This document shows positions 1 through 10,034 of a stretch of 64,000 nucleotides of DNA, piece by piece. The notes beneath the pieces were generated by a model, which saw only the letters and a program-made list of their open reading frames with translations, was not told the origin of the DNA and ran no database searches. Numbering within the stretch: position 1 is the stretch's first letter; each line of letters opens with the position of its first letter. The stretch spans positions 157,532 through 221,531 of the forward strand of contig WBMV01007393.1 in assembly GCA_013396655.1 (NCBI GenBank). Reading direction: 5' to 3'. A program made the translations under genes and the position numbers. The stretch comes from Campylorhamphus procurvoides (lineage: Eukaryota > Chordata > Aves > Passeriformes > Dendrocolaptidae).

Positions 1-2799
1 AACAGTATGGAGTTTTCCAATGAGGTATGAGGAAATGCCTGCAGGCACAGGTAGGAGAGACTAGGAAACATAATTTATATAATATTGGTACAGCTACTTT
101 GTAGAAAAGATTTGTTCAGGAAAAAGTCAGTCATTTGGGGTTTTTTGTTGTCATTTGGGTCATTTGGTCTTTTTGTCTCACCTGGTTCTATGGCCCGTGA
201 GAATAGGTGCAGAAAATGAATCAAAAGGAAACAAGTTAATTTTTAAGTGTTGAGCAATTGGGAAAAAAACCCCCAAAACAACCTGAAATTAAGGATTGGC
301 TCCCCCAGCTCCACAAAGGTGAGAACAGTGACTGGCTTGTTGTGTTCATCCTACACATTTTGCTTTAAACTGAATGCTGAAAGTGGATTTGTCTTAACTA
401 TGTCCCTAAGGGCCTCAGCTCCACTTGCTTTCCCCAGCATGATGCTGTTACGCACAGAGCAGGCTCTCTGGTTATAGTGCTATAATCTTTATTTCCCAGG
501 TGTTGAATTATCCTTTTCTATTGACAGGATTTCAGGGAAGTGAAGACCCGTTATCAAAGTAAGCAGTGGTGCAAGGTAGAAATGCACTGCTTGCCTTCTT
601 ATAAAGGAGGTGCCATGTTAGCACTAGGATCCTTTGCCCTCTTCACCAGGCATGAGCCTTTGGTCCTGAGAGATGCAGTCTCTCACTGTGATAATCCTTG
701 GTGTTAGTTGGCATTGCTGCAAAGGGTGTTGGTGACACTGAGGTCATCTAGTCCCTTTAGATTGACTCCTTCATAATGCTTTACAGCAAATCCCAATTTG
801 AGAGGGCAATAACAAGGGTGCACTGGAGTGGTTTGTTGGTTTGATCCTTTTCTACAAAGGACAAGCTCCTTCATGGCTACTGTTTTGTCATATGAAACAT
901 GCAAACTATATTTTGCCTTTATCTGTAAACAAGACCTTACTGTGGTGGATAACATCAATGAAATGTATGTCCAAGGTGTTCTCCTTCATGGCTTCTGTCT
1001 TCTACTCTTCTTCTTTAACCTTCTCAGGGGTGTCACTATTGCAAATCAACTCTAAATACATAGCTAGGGCTGGTTCTTTATCAGGGGAGGTACTTGACTG
1101 AATAGCACCCAAGAGAAATGGTTATTACTGCCCTGGTTTTGCACTGCTGTCCCACCCAGTAGTGCCCTAGGGGTGTGCAAGTCTGGGCCAAGGGCAGGAG
1201 TCTCTTGTTCCAGCTGGGCGGTCTCGTGGAAAGACCTGGTGTTTCTTCAGCCCTTGGCCATACAATATTATGACCCTGTGAGACAAGGATTTAGGGAAGG
1301 CAGTGAGTGAAGCCACCAGATGGTGCCCTAGGTCCTCTCTGCTCTCTTTCCTGTCCCCAGTGTGCCCGCATCCCCTGCCAGCTTCCCTGGTAACCCCCAG
1401 GCCACAGACTCCCAGGGGTGCACAGCTACAGCCATACAGAACATCCCCAGCCATGACTGTTTTCTACCCCTGGGGCTGGTGACTCTGACACTCCTCACAG
1501 CTCTGCACCATGGCCCAGGTGTCACCAGGACCGGACAGATTCCCCTCCTTTGCATCCATGAAGTTTGGAGCAATTGCTTCATCAGATATCAATGTCTTGG
1601 CACAGGGCTGCCCATGTGAGGGACAGGAGAGTGGCTGCTGACACCATCATTTGGTCAGACTGGGGTCTGAAATGCAAAACTGGCCAGATCTTGGGGGCTG
1701 CTTGGAGTTGCCACCACTTTCTTTCACCGTTTGGAAATGGCATCTTGTATTGAGTTTGGAAAAATTTCTCATGTGTCCATTATGAAACAAACCTTTGCAG
1801 CATATGCTGCTTCTCTTCTTTACTATGTCAGGAAGCTGATGAAGGCTCAGATACCTCTCTTTCTGTCTTTGGGGATTCTGTGGTGGTCAAGCTTTGCTAT
1901 GCACAGTGAGGTTATCATTGAGAGTTTATAAATAAGAAAGAGAAGCACCAGTGATCTCCAAGGGAAGAGGAGAATGTGAACCATCAGTGTCTTCTGTTGC
2001 TTGATTCTAGGGCAAGCCAGTCTCCACTTACTGTGAGGGATGAAATGTTTTTGTTACTGATAGAATAGAAATGCTGGTTACTATTAGTAACTAGTATGTT
2101 ACGAGGGCCTTCCCTAATACTTAGCAGGCCTGTATGCTGCCAGACTGTGTTATGTGCTGTGGATCTTCAAGGTTTACAGCATCAGTGCTGCTGTCTGGGG
2201 ACAAAATGTGATGGTGCTTTGGCAATACCAGGCAGGTTCCTGTGAAAAGTGGCACAGGAGGACATGCTTCTGAGGCAAGGACGGTTTTGGCAGGAGGGGA
2301 GGGGTCCCATTCTGGGAGGGAGTTTTCTCGTCACTACCCAACAAACCTCTCCTGGAGTTCCTATTTTCCTTCAGCTTTTTGAAATATGTGGGTTGCATTG
2401 TATCACTCTGGGACACATGAAGATTTGGGTATACTGCTGGTAGGGCCAGGCAGGTCAGCCACCCTGCTTTAAGGAGTCAGAAGGTAATGATCCAAATTGG
2501 AACAGGGTGAACATGAAAAAGCTAACATATGGGCTTCTTCAAAACGTTATGTCTTTTAATAACCTGTCAGGGCCTCTGGTTTCTATCCCATCTGAAAGAT
2601 TCATCTGCCTACAATTTTGTGCAATGATATCTGAGCACTTCCAGGGGTAATAATTGTACCCAAAATACCTGTAGCACAGCGAGCTTCCCTCCCTTGTGAG
2701 AGAATTAGTGCTGTAATGTCCATAATGGTGCTTTTGGCACTGACACGTGCTATTAAAATCAAAGGTTTCAGAAGTTCTTACAAGGCTCAGTATGTCGTT
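1..2799. other. Noncoding interval, no gene recognised
   Basis: Open frames are all short (95 codons or fewer) and overlap on both strands, with none resembling a known protein. Composition is mixed, without CpG enrichment, long simple repeats or a repeat family I recognise. It could be intron or intergenic sequence; the window gives no way to decide. Confidence 0.5.
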
Positions 2800-2915
2800 T
2801 CAGCTTCATACATGGAAAAAATGGAGACTCAGGAGCTTAAATGACTTTTCCAAAATTGCAGAGGGTCAAAGGTGAAGTTGGGAACAGAAGTCAGGTTCCT
2901 GTGTTCTTATTTGTA
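2800..2915 (-). repeat. MIR-like SINE fragment (old)
   Basis: The plus strand carries, in order, the reverse-complement landmarks of the MIR core: an A-rich 'GGAGACTCAGGAGCTTAAATGA' type segment near 2823-2845, then 'gcagagggtcaaagg', then 'gggaacagaagtcagg' near 2880-2895. These match the MIR order (GAAACTGAGGC, ACTTGCCCAAGG, GCAGAGC.GGG, GAACCCAGG) read from the tail side, so the element lies on the minus strand. It is diverged and lacks the tRNA-like head, as expected for an ancient copy. The family is assigned from memory of the consensus; an L2 or CR1-tailed CORE-SINE would look similar. Confidence 0.55.
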
Positions 2916-4020
2916 TCGGGTTGTCCAGGTAGGAGCCAGTGTCTGGGTAAGTAGAAGTTGCCAAGCTCCTTATAGTTTAGGAAAGAAAAATGTTTCTTCG
3001 TGAGTCATCAGCACCAGTTTCTGCAGAACTTTACTTTTCATTTTTGATTTCTCATGCAGGTATCAATCAGGCTCATGTCTGCCTGGCTGAGGTCTGTTTG
3101 CTGAGGCAGCAGAGCTGCAGAAGTTACTCCTCTCTTTTACAGAGGCATCCACCATTTTGGCAATAAGGAAAGCTCATCAGAGCCAAATTACCATGGAAAG
3201 CCCAAATATGTATGCTGTAATTCCCCCAACAAATATTTATAGAGGGAATGTGCTGGGTTGTTGCTCATCTACCCCATAAAGTCTTCCTGATTGCTGAAGA
3301 AGTTCCTGAGCTTGTGAAGGGGAAAGCAAACGGCTGCAGCTGAATTGCAAAGGCTCTTTTCCACTAGCAAGGAAGGGAGGCAGGGGACTCCCTACCATTG
3401 CAACAATTAGATGCTGGAGAAGGAGGTGTGAGGAGAGGTGAAAATGCTGATAATTACATCAATGGAAATGCTTGCCATTCTTTTTAACGTTTAAAGGAAA
3501 CCACAGTTTGGAGGTGATGTAATTCCTGTGCGGTTGGGTTGTTTATTCAAGCAGTGCAGTGCACCGCTGTGCTGGCACATGGGAAGAGAAAGCAAAACTT
3601 CATCTCGGCTCCTGCTCTTGGGATTTCTGAACGCTTCCAGACTCACTCAGGTCGAGGCAGGGTGTGAATCTGAAGTACAGCAGCTATTCCAGCATGGCCC
3701 TCTGTACAGACCCGCCCTTGGCAAAGGAATGTGCAAAATGCAGATGGGAGTTCTGAAGGAAACAGTTTAATAGAAGGAATTGTAACTCTTCTTCTTCTCC
3801 TTCCCAAAAGATTTAAAATAATCTTGCTGTCCATAAAAATCAGGTTAGCTATTTTGGGTTCTTGCAGAGCTAAAATGAATGCGGCACCTCTCATTTCCAG
3901 TCATGATAAGTCACTAGATATCAATTCTTAATTGCTTGATTAATCTTGAATTTTCAGAGCTGACAGTGCCTGTCCTAGCACTTAGAAAAGAGCTACATTT
4001 AAAAGAAAGGAGAAAAATCC

Positions 4021-4054
4021 TTCCTTTTTCTTTTTTTTTCTTCTTTCTTTCTTT
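4021..4054 (+). repeat. Simple repeat, TTCT/T-rich
   Basis: A pyrimidine-only run built of T stretches and TTTC units, uninterrupted by purines for more than 30 bases. Confidence 0.8.
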
Positions 4055-4517
4055 AAGCATGGTCTGCAAAGAACATGAAATTACAGAGAGGTTTGTAACA
4101 TATGTTGTCCTGAGAAAGATGGACCATTAAGCAAAATGCAAGTGAAACAGTCAGAGGTTCATGAGAAACTAGGGGAGGTGATGAATTAATTTGAGCATAT
4201 GCTTCAGCAATTCCTTACAAGAATGTCTCAAGTTCAAATGTTGGTTCACTTACATTTGCTGTATGTTTGTGCATGTTAGGCCATGTTTTTTGTTTAAATA
4301 AATAAGCAGAAATGTTTCCTTCATGAAGATAATGACATTTCTATGTAGAGAAAGGAAATTTAAGTTATGGGGGACTATACCTTTGTGTGATTTGTCTATG
4401 GCTGGACTGATAATGATCACTGTGGATGCCTCCCTAAGGGGTGTTGTTAAAAAAAAATAGACCAAATAAGAAAAGCCATTCAAACCCTCTAAAGAACATG
4501 TATAAAATTGTTAGGGC

Positions 4518-4542
4518 TTTTTTTTTCTCCCCCCCCTCCCCA
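4518..4542 (+). repeat. Poly-T then poly-C tract
   Basis: Nine T residues are followed by a C-rich stretch with a single T interruption. Homopolymer of this kind is prone to length error in the assembly. Confidence 0.8.
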
Positions 4543-5439
4543 GCAATGTGTGTGTGGCACATCCAGGCTGAGCAGCAACATGGTGTATCAGCCCTTGCTT
4601 GGCAGCAATATATATTACACTGTCAGGTCTCCTTTTCTGTATGACAGACAGGCCAGAATATATGATGGCACAGGGTGATGTAAAGTTGTTAGGAGTACAA
4701 GCTCAGGTTGGCTTTCCTATGTTGATTCTATCTTAGTCTCATCCCTCTATTTATGGAATATTAAAGCCTCTGATTTTTTTCATTCCAATTAACTGCTGTA
4801 TCTGGATGCCACAGACTTCTTGAAAGAGGTGAGTGCTGTCCAGGACATGTACTCAAAGATCTGTGTAATCCAAGGGAATGTATATTAAAACATGAGTGCC
4901 ATCACTGCTGTTCTTTCCAGATGATGAATCAGAAAATCATAGTGATAAAAGGAAAAAATTCTGACTATATACCTTTGCCCCTCCCCAACCCATCTGAATA
5001 CAAGAGTCCCTCCATCGTTTGCTGCGTGGTTATTTTGATCTATAAGTGTCTCCAATAATGGCATGGAGATTTCCACCACGCTCTGAGCTGAGATCTGTTG
5101 CTCTGCAGATGTCCCAGTCTGTGTGGACTTAAATGGTCCCAAATGCATATCTTCCTCATGTAGTCCCTTCCTGCAGTCAGGGTTTCTTTAGTGGTTTCTT
5201 GTGTGCTTTGCTCCATAGTCCTGTGTGAGTCAGGTGATGGGAGCTCATCTGGGATGCCATCTTGCAGTCTTGTAGATTAATGCTTCCTTTCCTTAATTTA
5301 ATTTACATTTATACCATTTATACTCAGACAACCCTAAACAATCTTTCTCACTCCCTGGTGCTTCTGCACCCCTGAAGTTCTTATATGCAATTCCCGTGAT
5401 GCTCTTCACAGTTGTTATTTGGCCAACCTACACATGCTG

Positions 5440-5790
5440 TAATTCCTTCCAGCTTTTTTATCATTTTATGTTTCTCTTTTTTTATTTCCCTCCAAGTTGT
5501 TGACATGTAGCTAGCACCGCGTTGTCCAGAACTAAACATGTCTTCAAACTGTGGTCTCACCACTATATTAAAAAATGGGACTATTGCCTATATCTCTGAG
5601 AAGAGGTCTCTGCCTTTACAACCCCAAATTAAATTAACTGCATGATTTTTGCTGCCATATCACATTGCAGAAACATATTAAATCTGCTGTCTACTGTCTC
5701 CCTGAGGTCTTCTGATATTTCTGCTTTCAGTGCTTGAGCACAGATGATTCCTCTCTTCACCTCAGTTTCTGTCTTTCAGTAGCTCATATG
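5440..5790 (-). mobile_element. CR1/L3-clade LINE fragment (reverse transcriptase 3' part)
   Basis: The plus strand shows the reverse complement of the C-terminal reverse transcriptase region of CR1/L3-type non-LTR retrotransposons. Landmarks in order are a 'tttatcatttt' block near 5457, 'ttgtccagaacta' at 5522, 'gtggtctcaccac' near 5551, 'gggactattgcc' near 5577, and 'gctgccatatcacattgc' at 5651. In the family these encode the segment just before the end of ORF2. The reading frame is destroyed by many substitutions and indels, so this is an old, dead copy. Edges are approximate; weaker similarity may continue to about 5930. The family name rests on recall of the consensus, not on a database search. 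Confidence 0.7.
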
Positions 5791-6613
5791 TTGTACCTAC
5801 TGCCTTTGTAGACACGTGGGATCATTCAGGGCTCCTCTTTGAGGAACAGCAGTGTGATTCCTTACACATAAGTAAATTCTCTCTATTTTTTTTAGCATGA
5901 AATAGTCTGTCTCCACCATTTCCCTTCCAAGCTGTCCTATGATAATCTGCCTCAGTGCAATTAAAAGGTGTGTTACTCTTTTTGGTTTCCAGATTTTCCT
6001 ATTTATAACTGTATAGAGTGCTGGCCTGTATGTTAATAATCTGCAACAATCTGTTTGAACATCGCATACTGAGGATCACAGGTTGAAACTTTTTTTCTGG
6101 AGAAAGGAAAACGCTGTTCTTTCCTTAGGAAATTTCTATCCCAAATGTCAAGAATATGGATTAGCTTTTCTTTGCTGGAGAATGACATAGTAAAATGTTG
6201 CTTTGTGCAGGAGACTATTTCTATGGGTGGCTCAACACTCTGAAATTAGCTGCCCTGGGAAATAAGGTCTATCACAGAAACTGCCATTGTCCTCATTTTC
6301 TCTAGTATAAATGCAGAGCAACATGCACAGAGGAAAGGGAAAAAAACACCCCTCACAAAACCAAAACACTTTGCTCCATGCACCATTTTCTTCCTGGGGA
6401 GAGAACAAGAAAAAGAAAAAGCAAAACAAACCCTTCATGTGACAGATGGTAGTCAGATCAGTTAATGCAGTCCTGGAAGGTACTTGGATATTACATTTAT
6501 GAAAATAATATAAGAACTGATACAAAAGGGAATACATTTTATCATATTCTACTTCTTAGATAAGAGAATATGGAAGAATCGGTTAAGGCAGGCAAGACAT
6601 TAAAAGTGTTATT
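5791..6613. other. Noncoding interval
   Basis: No coding signal and no clear repeat. The first 150 bases may be a further worn extension of the preceding LINE. The segment 6410-6440 is A-rich. Confidence 0.4.
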
Positions 6614-7370
6614 GTAGCCGTGATGGTCTAAAGATCCTAGGGAAGCAAGGTTTGTGGTGAAAGGTAATATCTTGTATTAGATCAACTGATAGAGCTAGAA
6701 AAAGCAAACAAGCTTTCGGGCTCAGGGCCTCTTTATCAGATCTGACAGAAAGCAGCAATATTCAAGCTAACTACAGGTTAGATGCAATTGCTCTTAGTTT
6801 AATCTAATTATATTAATCAATTGGACCACTTGAGAAAAAAAAGGAGCACCTATGAAGCGGAAAGGGGTGTGAGCCTCAGTGACTGACAGGCTGCTGTTTC
6901 TCTGATGGACCACTAGCGAAAAGGGTTATTTGTGTTGGTGACAAACGGAGAGGTCAGCAGGGAGGCTGTAATGAGCTAGGGAGGCAACAGCTCTGTTAAA
7001 TCCGTGAGCTTTAGTATCGAGGGATTAGAAGTTTTAATGCCGAGCTTTAGCTTTTGGGAAGGTTTTGTAGGCCTCCTTTGGGGTAAGGATTGATGGGTTC
7101 AAGTTGTTGCTGTCTGACAAATGCTCCCCTAATGTCCTTTATTGGCTGACTGTATGCGCTCATTCTAAGGCAGCAGTTGTTGAGTTTCACTCACATCGTT
7201 TCTGTAGGGGTATCTCATGTGCTGGATGAAGTGATGAACTGTAGAGATTTGGGAAGAGCACATGCAGGAACAAAGAATTTCAGGGGTTTGCTATGGGAGG
7301 AAGGGCATTGATGCTGTCTGTGGAGCAGTACTGGCGTATTTTATGTTTGATACTCTGATGGTATCAAGTT
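6614..7370 (-). mobile_element. Penelope-like retroelement relic (3' end, GIY-YIG part)
   Basis: The plus strand begins with 'gtagccgtgatggtct' at 6614, then 'ggtaatatcttgtattag' at 6663 and 'aagctttcgggctc' at 6710. These are the reverse complement of the 3' end of a repeat family common in turtles and crocodilians whose ORF ends in a GIY-YIG endonuclease domain. Further landmarks follow collinearly: 'ggcctcctttggggtaagga' near 7070 and a block at 7184-7228 whose reverse complement translates as a degraded version of the family's Asn-Tyr-Val-Gly-Glu-Thr catalytic stretch, with the key Tyr and Gly replaced by Asp and Ser. The copy is broken and certainly inactive. Boundaries are approximate. 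The identification is by recall; class assignment to Penelope depends on the GIY-YIG match. Confidence 0.6.
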
Positions 7371-7859
7371 CTATTTCTTATGTTTTCTATTGTGGATTTG
7401 CTTCCTGTAATGAGTTGCAAAAGGGAGAGCCTAAAGGTTAGGAGGAGAGACACAGGCAAAAAAACAACCTTTCAGAGAGAGTAGCTTAAGAGATTATTTT
7501 ATGTGTGGATTTTAGCGTGGAATATTATCACTATCAGGAGCATGTGGTTGCAGGAGGGAAGGCTGCAGTAGAGATAAAAATAAAATAAAAAGCAGAAAAA
7601 TAGTTTGGCAGAAAGCTAATGTGGTCAGAGACTTTGCCAGTCCCTTTTAATTTTGGTAGCACTAGACAAACATCAAACAAATCTTCATTCCTTGAAAAGT
7701 GATTTTCCAAAATTGCTGTTGTTGATGTCATATCTTTATTGTAGTAAATTCCTATCTATTTTATGGAAGAGTAACCTCGGTGGATAAAGCAGATCACCAA
7801 TGTTCCACTCAGTGCAAGTGCAACAATATCTGCAGGGCTGGCTGAATCTCACAGCCTTT
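7371..7859. other. Noncoding interval between two retroelement pieces
   Basis: Nothing identifiable. It has an A/T-rich core around 7570-7600 with AAATAAAA repeats. If the pieces on both sides belong to one element, this stretch is either strongly diverged element sequence or a later insertion. Confidence 0.35.
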
Positions 7860-8170
7860 TGGTGTGTTGTGGATGGCTGCTGGCCTTATTGCCTCCGCTT
7901 TATAGAGGAAGTTTGATGGTCTGTACATTCTTGTGTACGAGCTGGCTTGTGGGGTGCCATTTTTTAATGTCAATTATGGTGCCTAGGAAGCTGATGTCAG
8001 TGTAGGAGCAATCTTGGGACTGACTAGAGCAGCAGGGAAGCTGCTCATTGAATTTGTGGTTCTGTTTGATGACAGAGTCTGAGGTTTCCTGAGCTGTCTG
8101 CATTTCTGATAGAAATGTCGCCTCTGTTTCCTATACAAGACCTGGCTTGGTGGTGTTACGTTTTTCATAT
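7860..8170 (-). mobile_element. Probable upstream part of the same Penelope-like relic
   Basis: The plus strand contains 'gaagtttgatggtctg' near 7908, 'gtcaattatggtgcctagga' near 7969 and 'agctgatgtcagtgtagga' near 7989. I associate these with the reverse-transcriptase region of the same reptile Penelope-like family in reverse complement. Order and orientation agree with the 3' part at 6614-7370: on the minus strand this piece lies upstream. Similarity is weaker than in the 3' part, so this could be another element or chance. Confidence 0.35.
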
Positions 8171-8629
8171 TTGGATTGTGAAGAAAAATGGCATATTGGG
8201 GTATAAAAGAGCTGCAGGAAGGTGATCTCTCCCTGCCTCCTATTTAGATTTTGGCAAATAAAAGGAGATGACTAAATGCTGTCTGAGGAAGCAAGCTGGA
8301 TGCTTGCTGCATGATGTAGCAGACACAAAAATTTCACATGGTCCAAACCCAAAAATGCTGAATGTATTAAGAAAAATCCCTTGGGAGCTGTTAAGTAGGA
8401 AGACCCCAGCTGTCGGGAAGTGCCTGGCCACGGGCTCAGCAGATCTGGGGCAGCCGGACACTGGGGTTTCTCTGTTCCCACTCCGGGAGGCAGGATGCCG
8501 ATCTGGCCCAGCACTGCTGCCTCTCAGATCTCTTCGGGAGAAAACAAGGGGTTTTCCCTCTCTCATTGCGAGCCCCAACTAGGAAGCATGTAATGAGGTT
8601 TTTATTTACTTTCCCGGCTGGTGCAGCAG
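8171..8629. other. Noncoding approach to CpG island
   Basis: GC content and CpG frequency rise across this stretch, from A/T-rich at 8180 to GC-rich after 8400. Overlapping open frames occur on both strands, as expected in GC-rich noncoding DNA where stop codons are rare. No known protein is seen. Confidence 0.4.
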
Positions 8630-8723
8630 GCCCAGGCCTGTGCACCACCACCAGCCTCACGAAGGGGGTCCCCGTTACCCCCGGCCTGGGGGAGTGTGGG
8701 GCGCGAGGATGGCGCAGGCAGCG

Positions 8724-8760
8724 CCTGCCCTGCCCTGCCCTGCCCTACCCTCCCCTCCCT
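8724..8760 (+). repeat. CCCTG-type minisatellite tract
   Basis: Tandem pentamers of CCCTG grade into CCCTA and CCCTCC units inside the CpG island. A similar CCTTG/CCCTG array occurs near 63660. Confidence 0.8.
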
Positions 8761-8817
8761 GCCCGGCCCATGCGGGCAGCGCCGTCCGGGGCCGCTCCTC
8801 CCCGCCCGGCCCCGCCG

Positions 8818-8820
8818 NNN
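8818..8820. other. Assembly gap (3 N)
   Basis: Three ambiguous bases lie in very GC-rich DNA, directly before a CTC triplet tract. Probably an unresolved GC-rich stretch of unknown true length. Confidence 0.95.
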
Positions 8821-8962
8821 CTCCTCCTCCTCCTCCGCTGCCGCTGCTGCCGCCAGTCGGGCCTGAGACCCGCGCTGCGCTGCGGGGCTGCACCGAGCAC
8901 CGCGCACCGGGCCCGCCAAGGCACATGAGCTGACACGACCCGCTCCCGCTCCCGGTCCCGCT

Positions 8963-8963
8963 N
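8963..8963. other. Assembly gap (single N)
   Basis: A single N follows a CCCGCT/CCCGGT tandem. Frames crossing it cannot be trusted. Confidence 0.9.
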
Positions 8964-9243
8964 CTTAATGGACCTCCGCGCCGTGACCTTTGTGTTTGCT
9001 GAGGATAATACTGAGGGCATCTGTGTTTTTGCCGAGCTGGGTGGCTGCTGGAAGTTGTTGACAGCGGCGGGGGCGCACACGTGTGCCACGGGCTGCTCCA
9101 GCCACCCGGGGTCACCGCTGCGAGCTCCGCTCCGCCGCCCCAGGAACGCCCCGGCGAGGCTGGCCGGCCTCGGAGCACTCTGCTCGGGTGGGGAGAGTGT
9201 GATGCTTGGAGGGGTGCTGGGGGCGTAAAGGTCAGAAGTTTGT

Positions 9244-9297
9244 GGGTGGGAGAAGGGGGTCCCGGGGAGGTGGGCTGGGGGCGCAGGGAGCTGGGGT
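9244..9297 (+). other. G-quadruplex-prone G-rich segment
   Basis: Runs of three to five G occur at 9244-9246, 9248-9250, 9255-9259, 9264-9267 and 9277-9281 and beyond, with short loops. This satisfies the usual intramolecular quadruplex pattern. It sits on the downstream shoulder of the CpG island and enters the duplicated block, so its repetition near 9720 is an assembly effect. Confidence 0.6.
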
Positions 9298-9594
9298 GGC
9301 AAGGGTGACGGGAATGAGGGGCTGTGGACAGCCTGGGCAGGGTGCTTAGCCCCACCAGTGCTCCTGCTTCTGCGTGTGCATGGTTCAGTGCAGTGCTGCT
9401 GAAGGGAACAGTGTTATTATGTGTGAGGGATGGTGGGTTTTTATTTCTTTAATTTCATTTTTGGCTTGCAACCCTCTCTGCTGTGATACGGAAATAGTCC
9501 GCTCCTGGGCACGATTGGCATATTCCTTCATATGCAAAGCGGCCACTGGCTTGAGTTTTAACGGAGATGCCCCTTAATCCTAGTTCTGGGACTT
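9280..9594 (+). repeat. Perfect 315-bp duplicate, copy 1 (probable assembly artefact)
   Basis: Apparently identical to 9720-10034 at a constant offset of 440 bases. The copy ends exactly at the N at 9595, and the partner begins exactly after the N at 9719. Perfect identity with gap-bounded edges is what unmerged overlapping contig ends produce. It includes the segment 9500-9560 with a 'tatgcaaag' octamer-like motif. Confidence 0.9.
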
Positions 9595-9719
9595 NGCCAC
9601 CGGGGTGTGCGTGCTTCGCAGGCCCCCCCAGGGGGTTTCTGTCCGGCTCGGTGATCTCCGGTTCCTTCGTGTTACTTCATTTTGTCACGGCCATCACACA
9701 GTTAAAGTGGCGGGGGGGN
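9595..9719. other. Orphan 123-bp contig between two gaps
   Basis: Unique GC-rich sequence from 9596 to 9718 is flanked by single N at 9595 and 9719, between the two copies of the 315-bp duplicate. It ends in a G run. It is probably a small contig placed by scaffolding, and its true position and strand are uncertain. Confidence 0.75.
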
Positions 9720-10034
9720 GGCGCAGGGAGCTGGGGTGGCAAGGGTGACGGGAATGAGGGGCTGTGGACAGCCTGGGCAGGGTGCTTAGCCCCACCAGTG
9801 CTCCTGCTTCTGCGTGTGCATGGTTCAGTGCAGTGCTGCTGAAGGGAACAGTGTTATTATGTGTGAGGGATGGTGGGTTTTTATTTCTTTAATTTCATTT
9901 TTGGCTTGCAACCCTCTCTGCTGTGATACGGAAATAGTCCGCTCCTGGGCACGATTGGCATATTCCTTCATATGCAAAGCGGCCACTGGCTTGAGTTTTA
10001 ACGGAGATGCCCCTTAATCCTAGTTCTGGGACTT
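9720..10034 (+). repeat. Perfect 315-bp duplicate, copy 2 (probable assembly artefact)
   Basis: Partner of 9280-9594. It continues without a break into unique sequence at 10035, while copy 1 continues without a break leftwards into the CpG island. One real copy would join these two sides directly. Confidence 0.9.

Larger units (their letters stand above)
2916..5439. other. Noncoding interval with pyrimidine tracts
   Basis: No coding signal was found. It contains a T/C-rich TTCT-type tract at 4021-4054 and a T-run followed by a C-run at 4518-4542. The rest is unremarkable A/T-leaning sequence with no repeat I can name. Confidence 0.5.
8630..9230. promoter_or_regulatory. CpG island, candidate promoter / first exon
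   Basis: This is the most CpG-dense stretch of the window, with many CGs and GC content far above the flanks. It contains CCCTG/CTC/CCG simple tracts and a perfect 12-bp palindrome around an E-box (CACGTG core) at 9075-9086. Such islands in vertebrates usually mark promoters, often with an untranslated first exon. I see no convincing coding exon: the 120-codon plus frame and the 226-codon minus frame both run through the assembly gaps at 8818-8820 (and 8963) and through low-complexity sequence. Direction of transcription and target gene cannot be told from the sequence. Confidence 0.65.

Noticed and set aside
8675..9355. Longest open frame of the window (226 codons, minus strand) and its 185-codon overlap
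   Set aside because: Runs through three N at 8818-8820 and one at 8963, is Pro/Ser/Gly-rich from GC composition, overlaps frames on the other strand and resembles no known protein.
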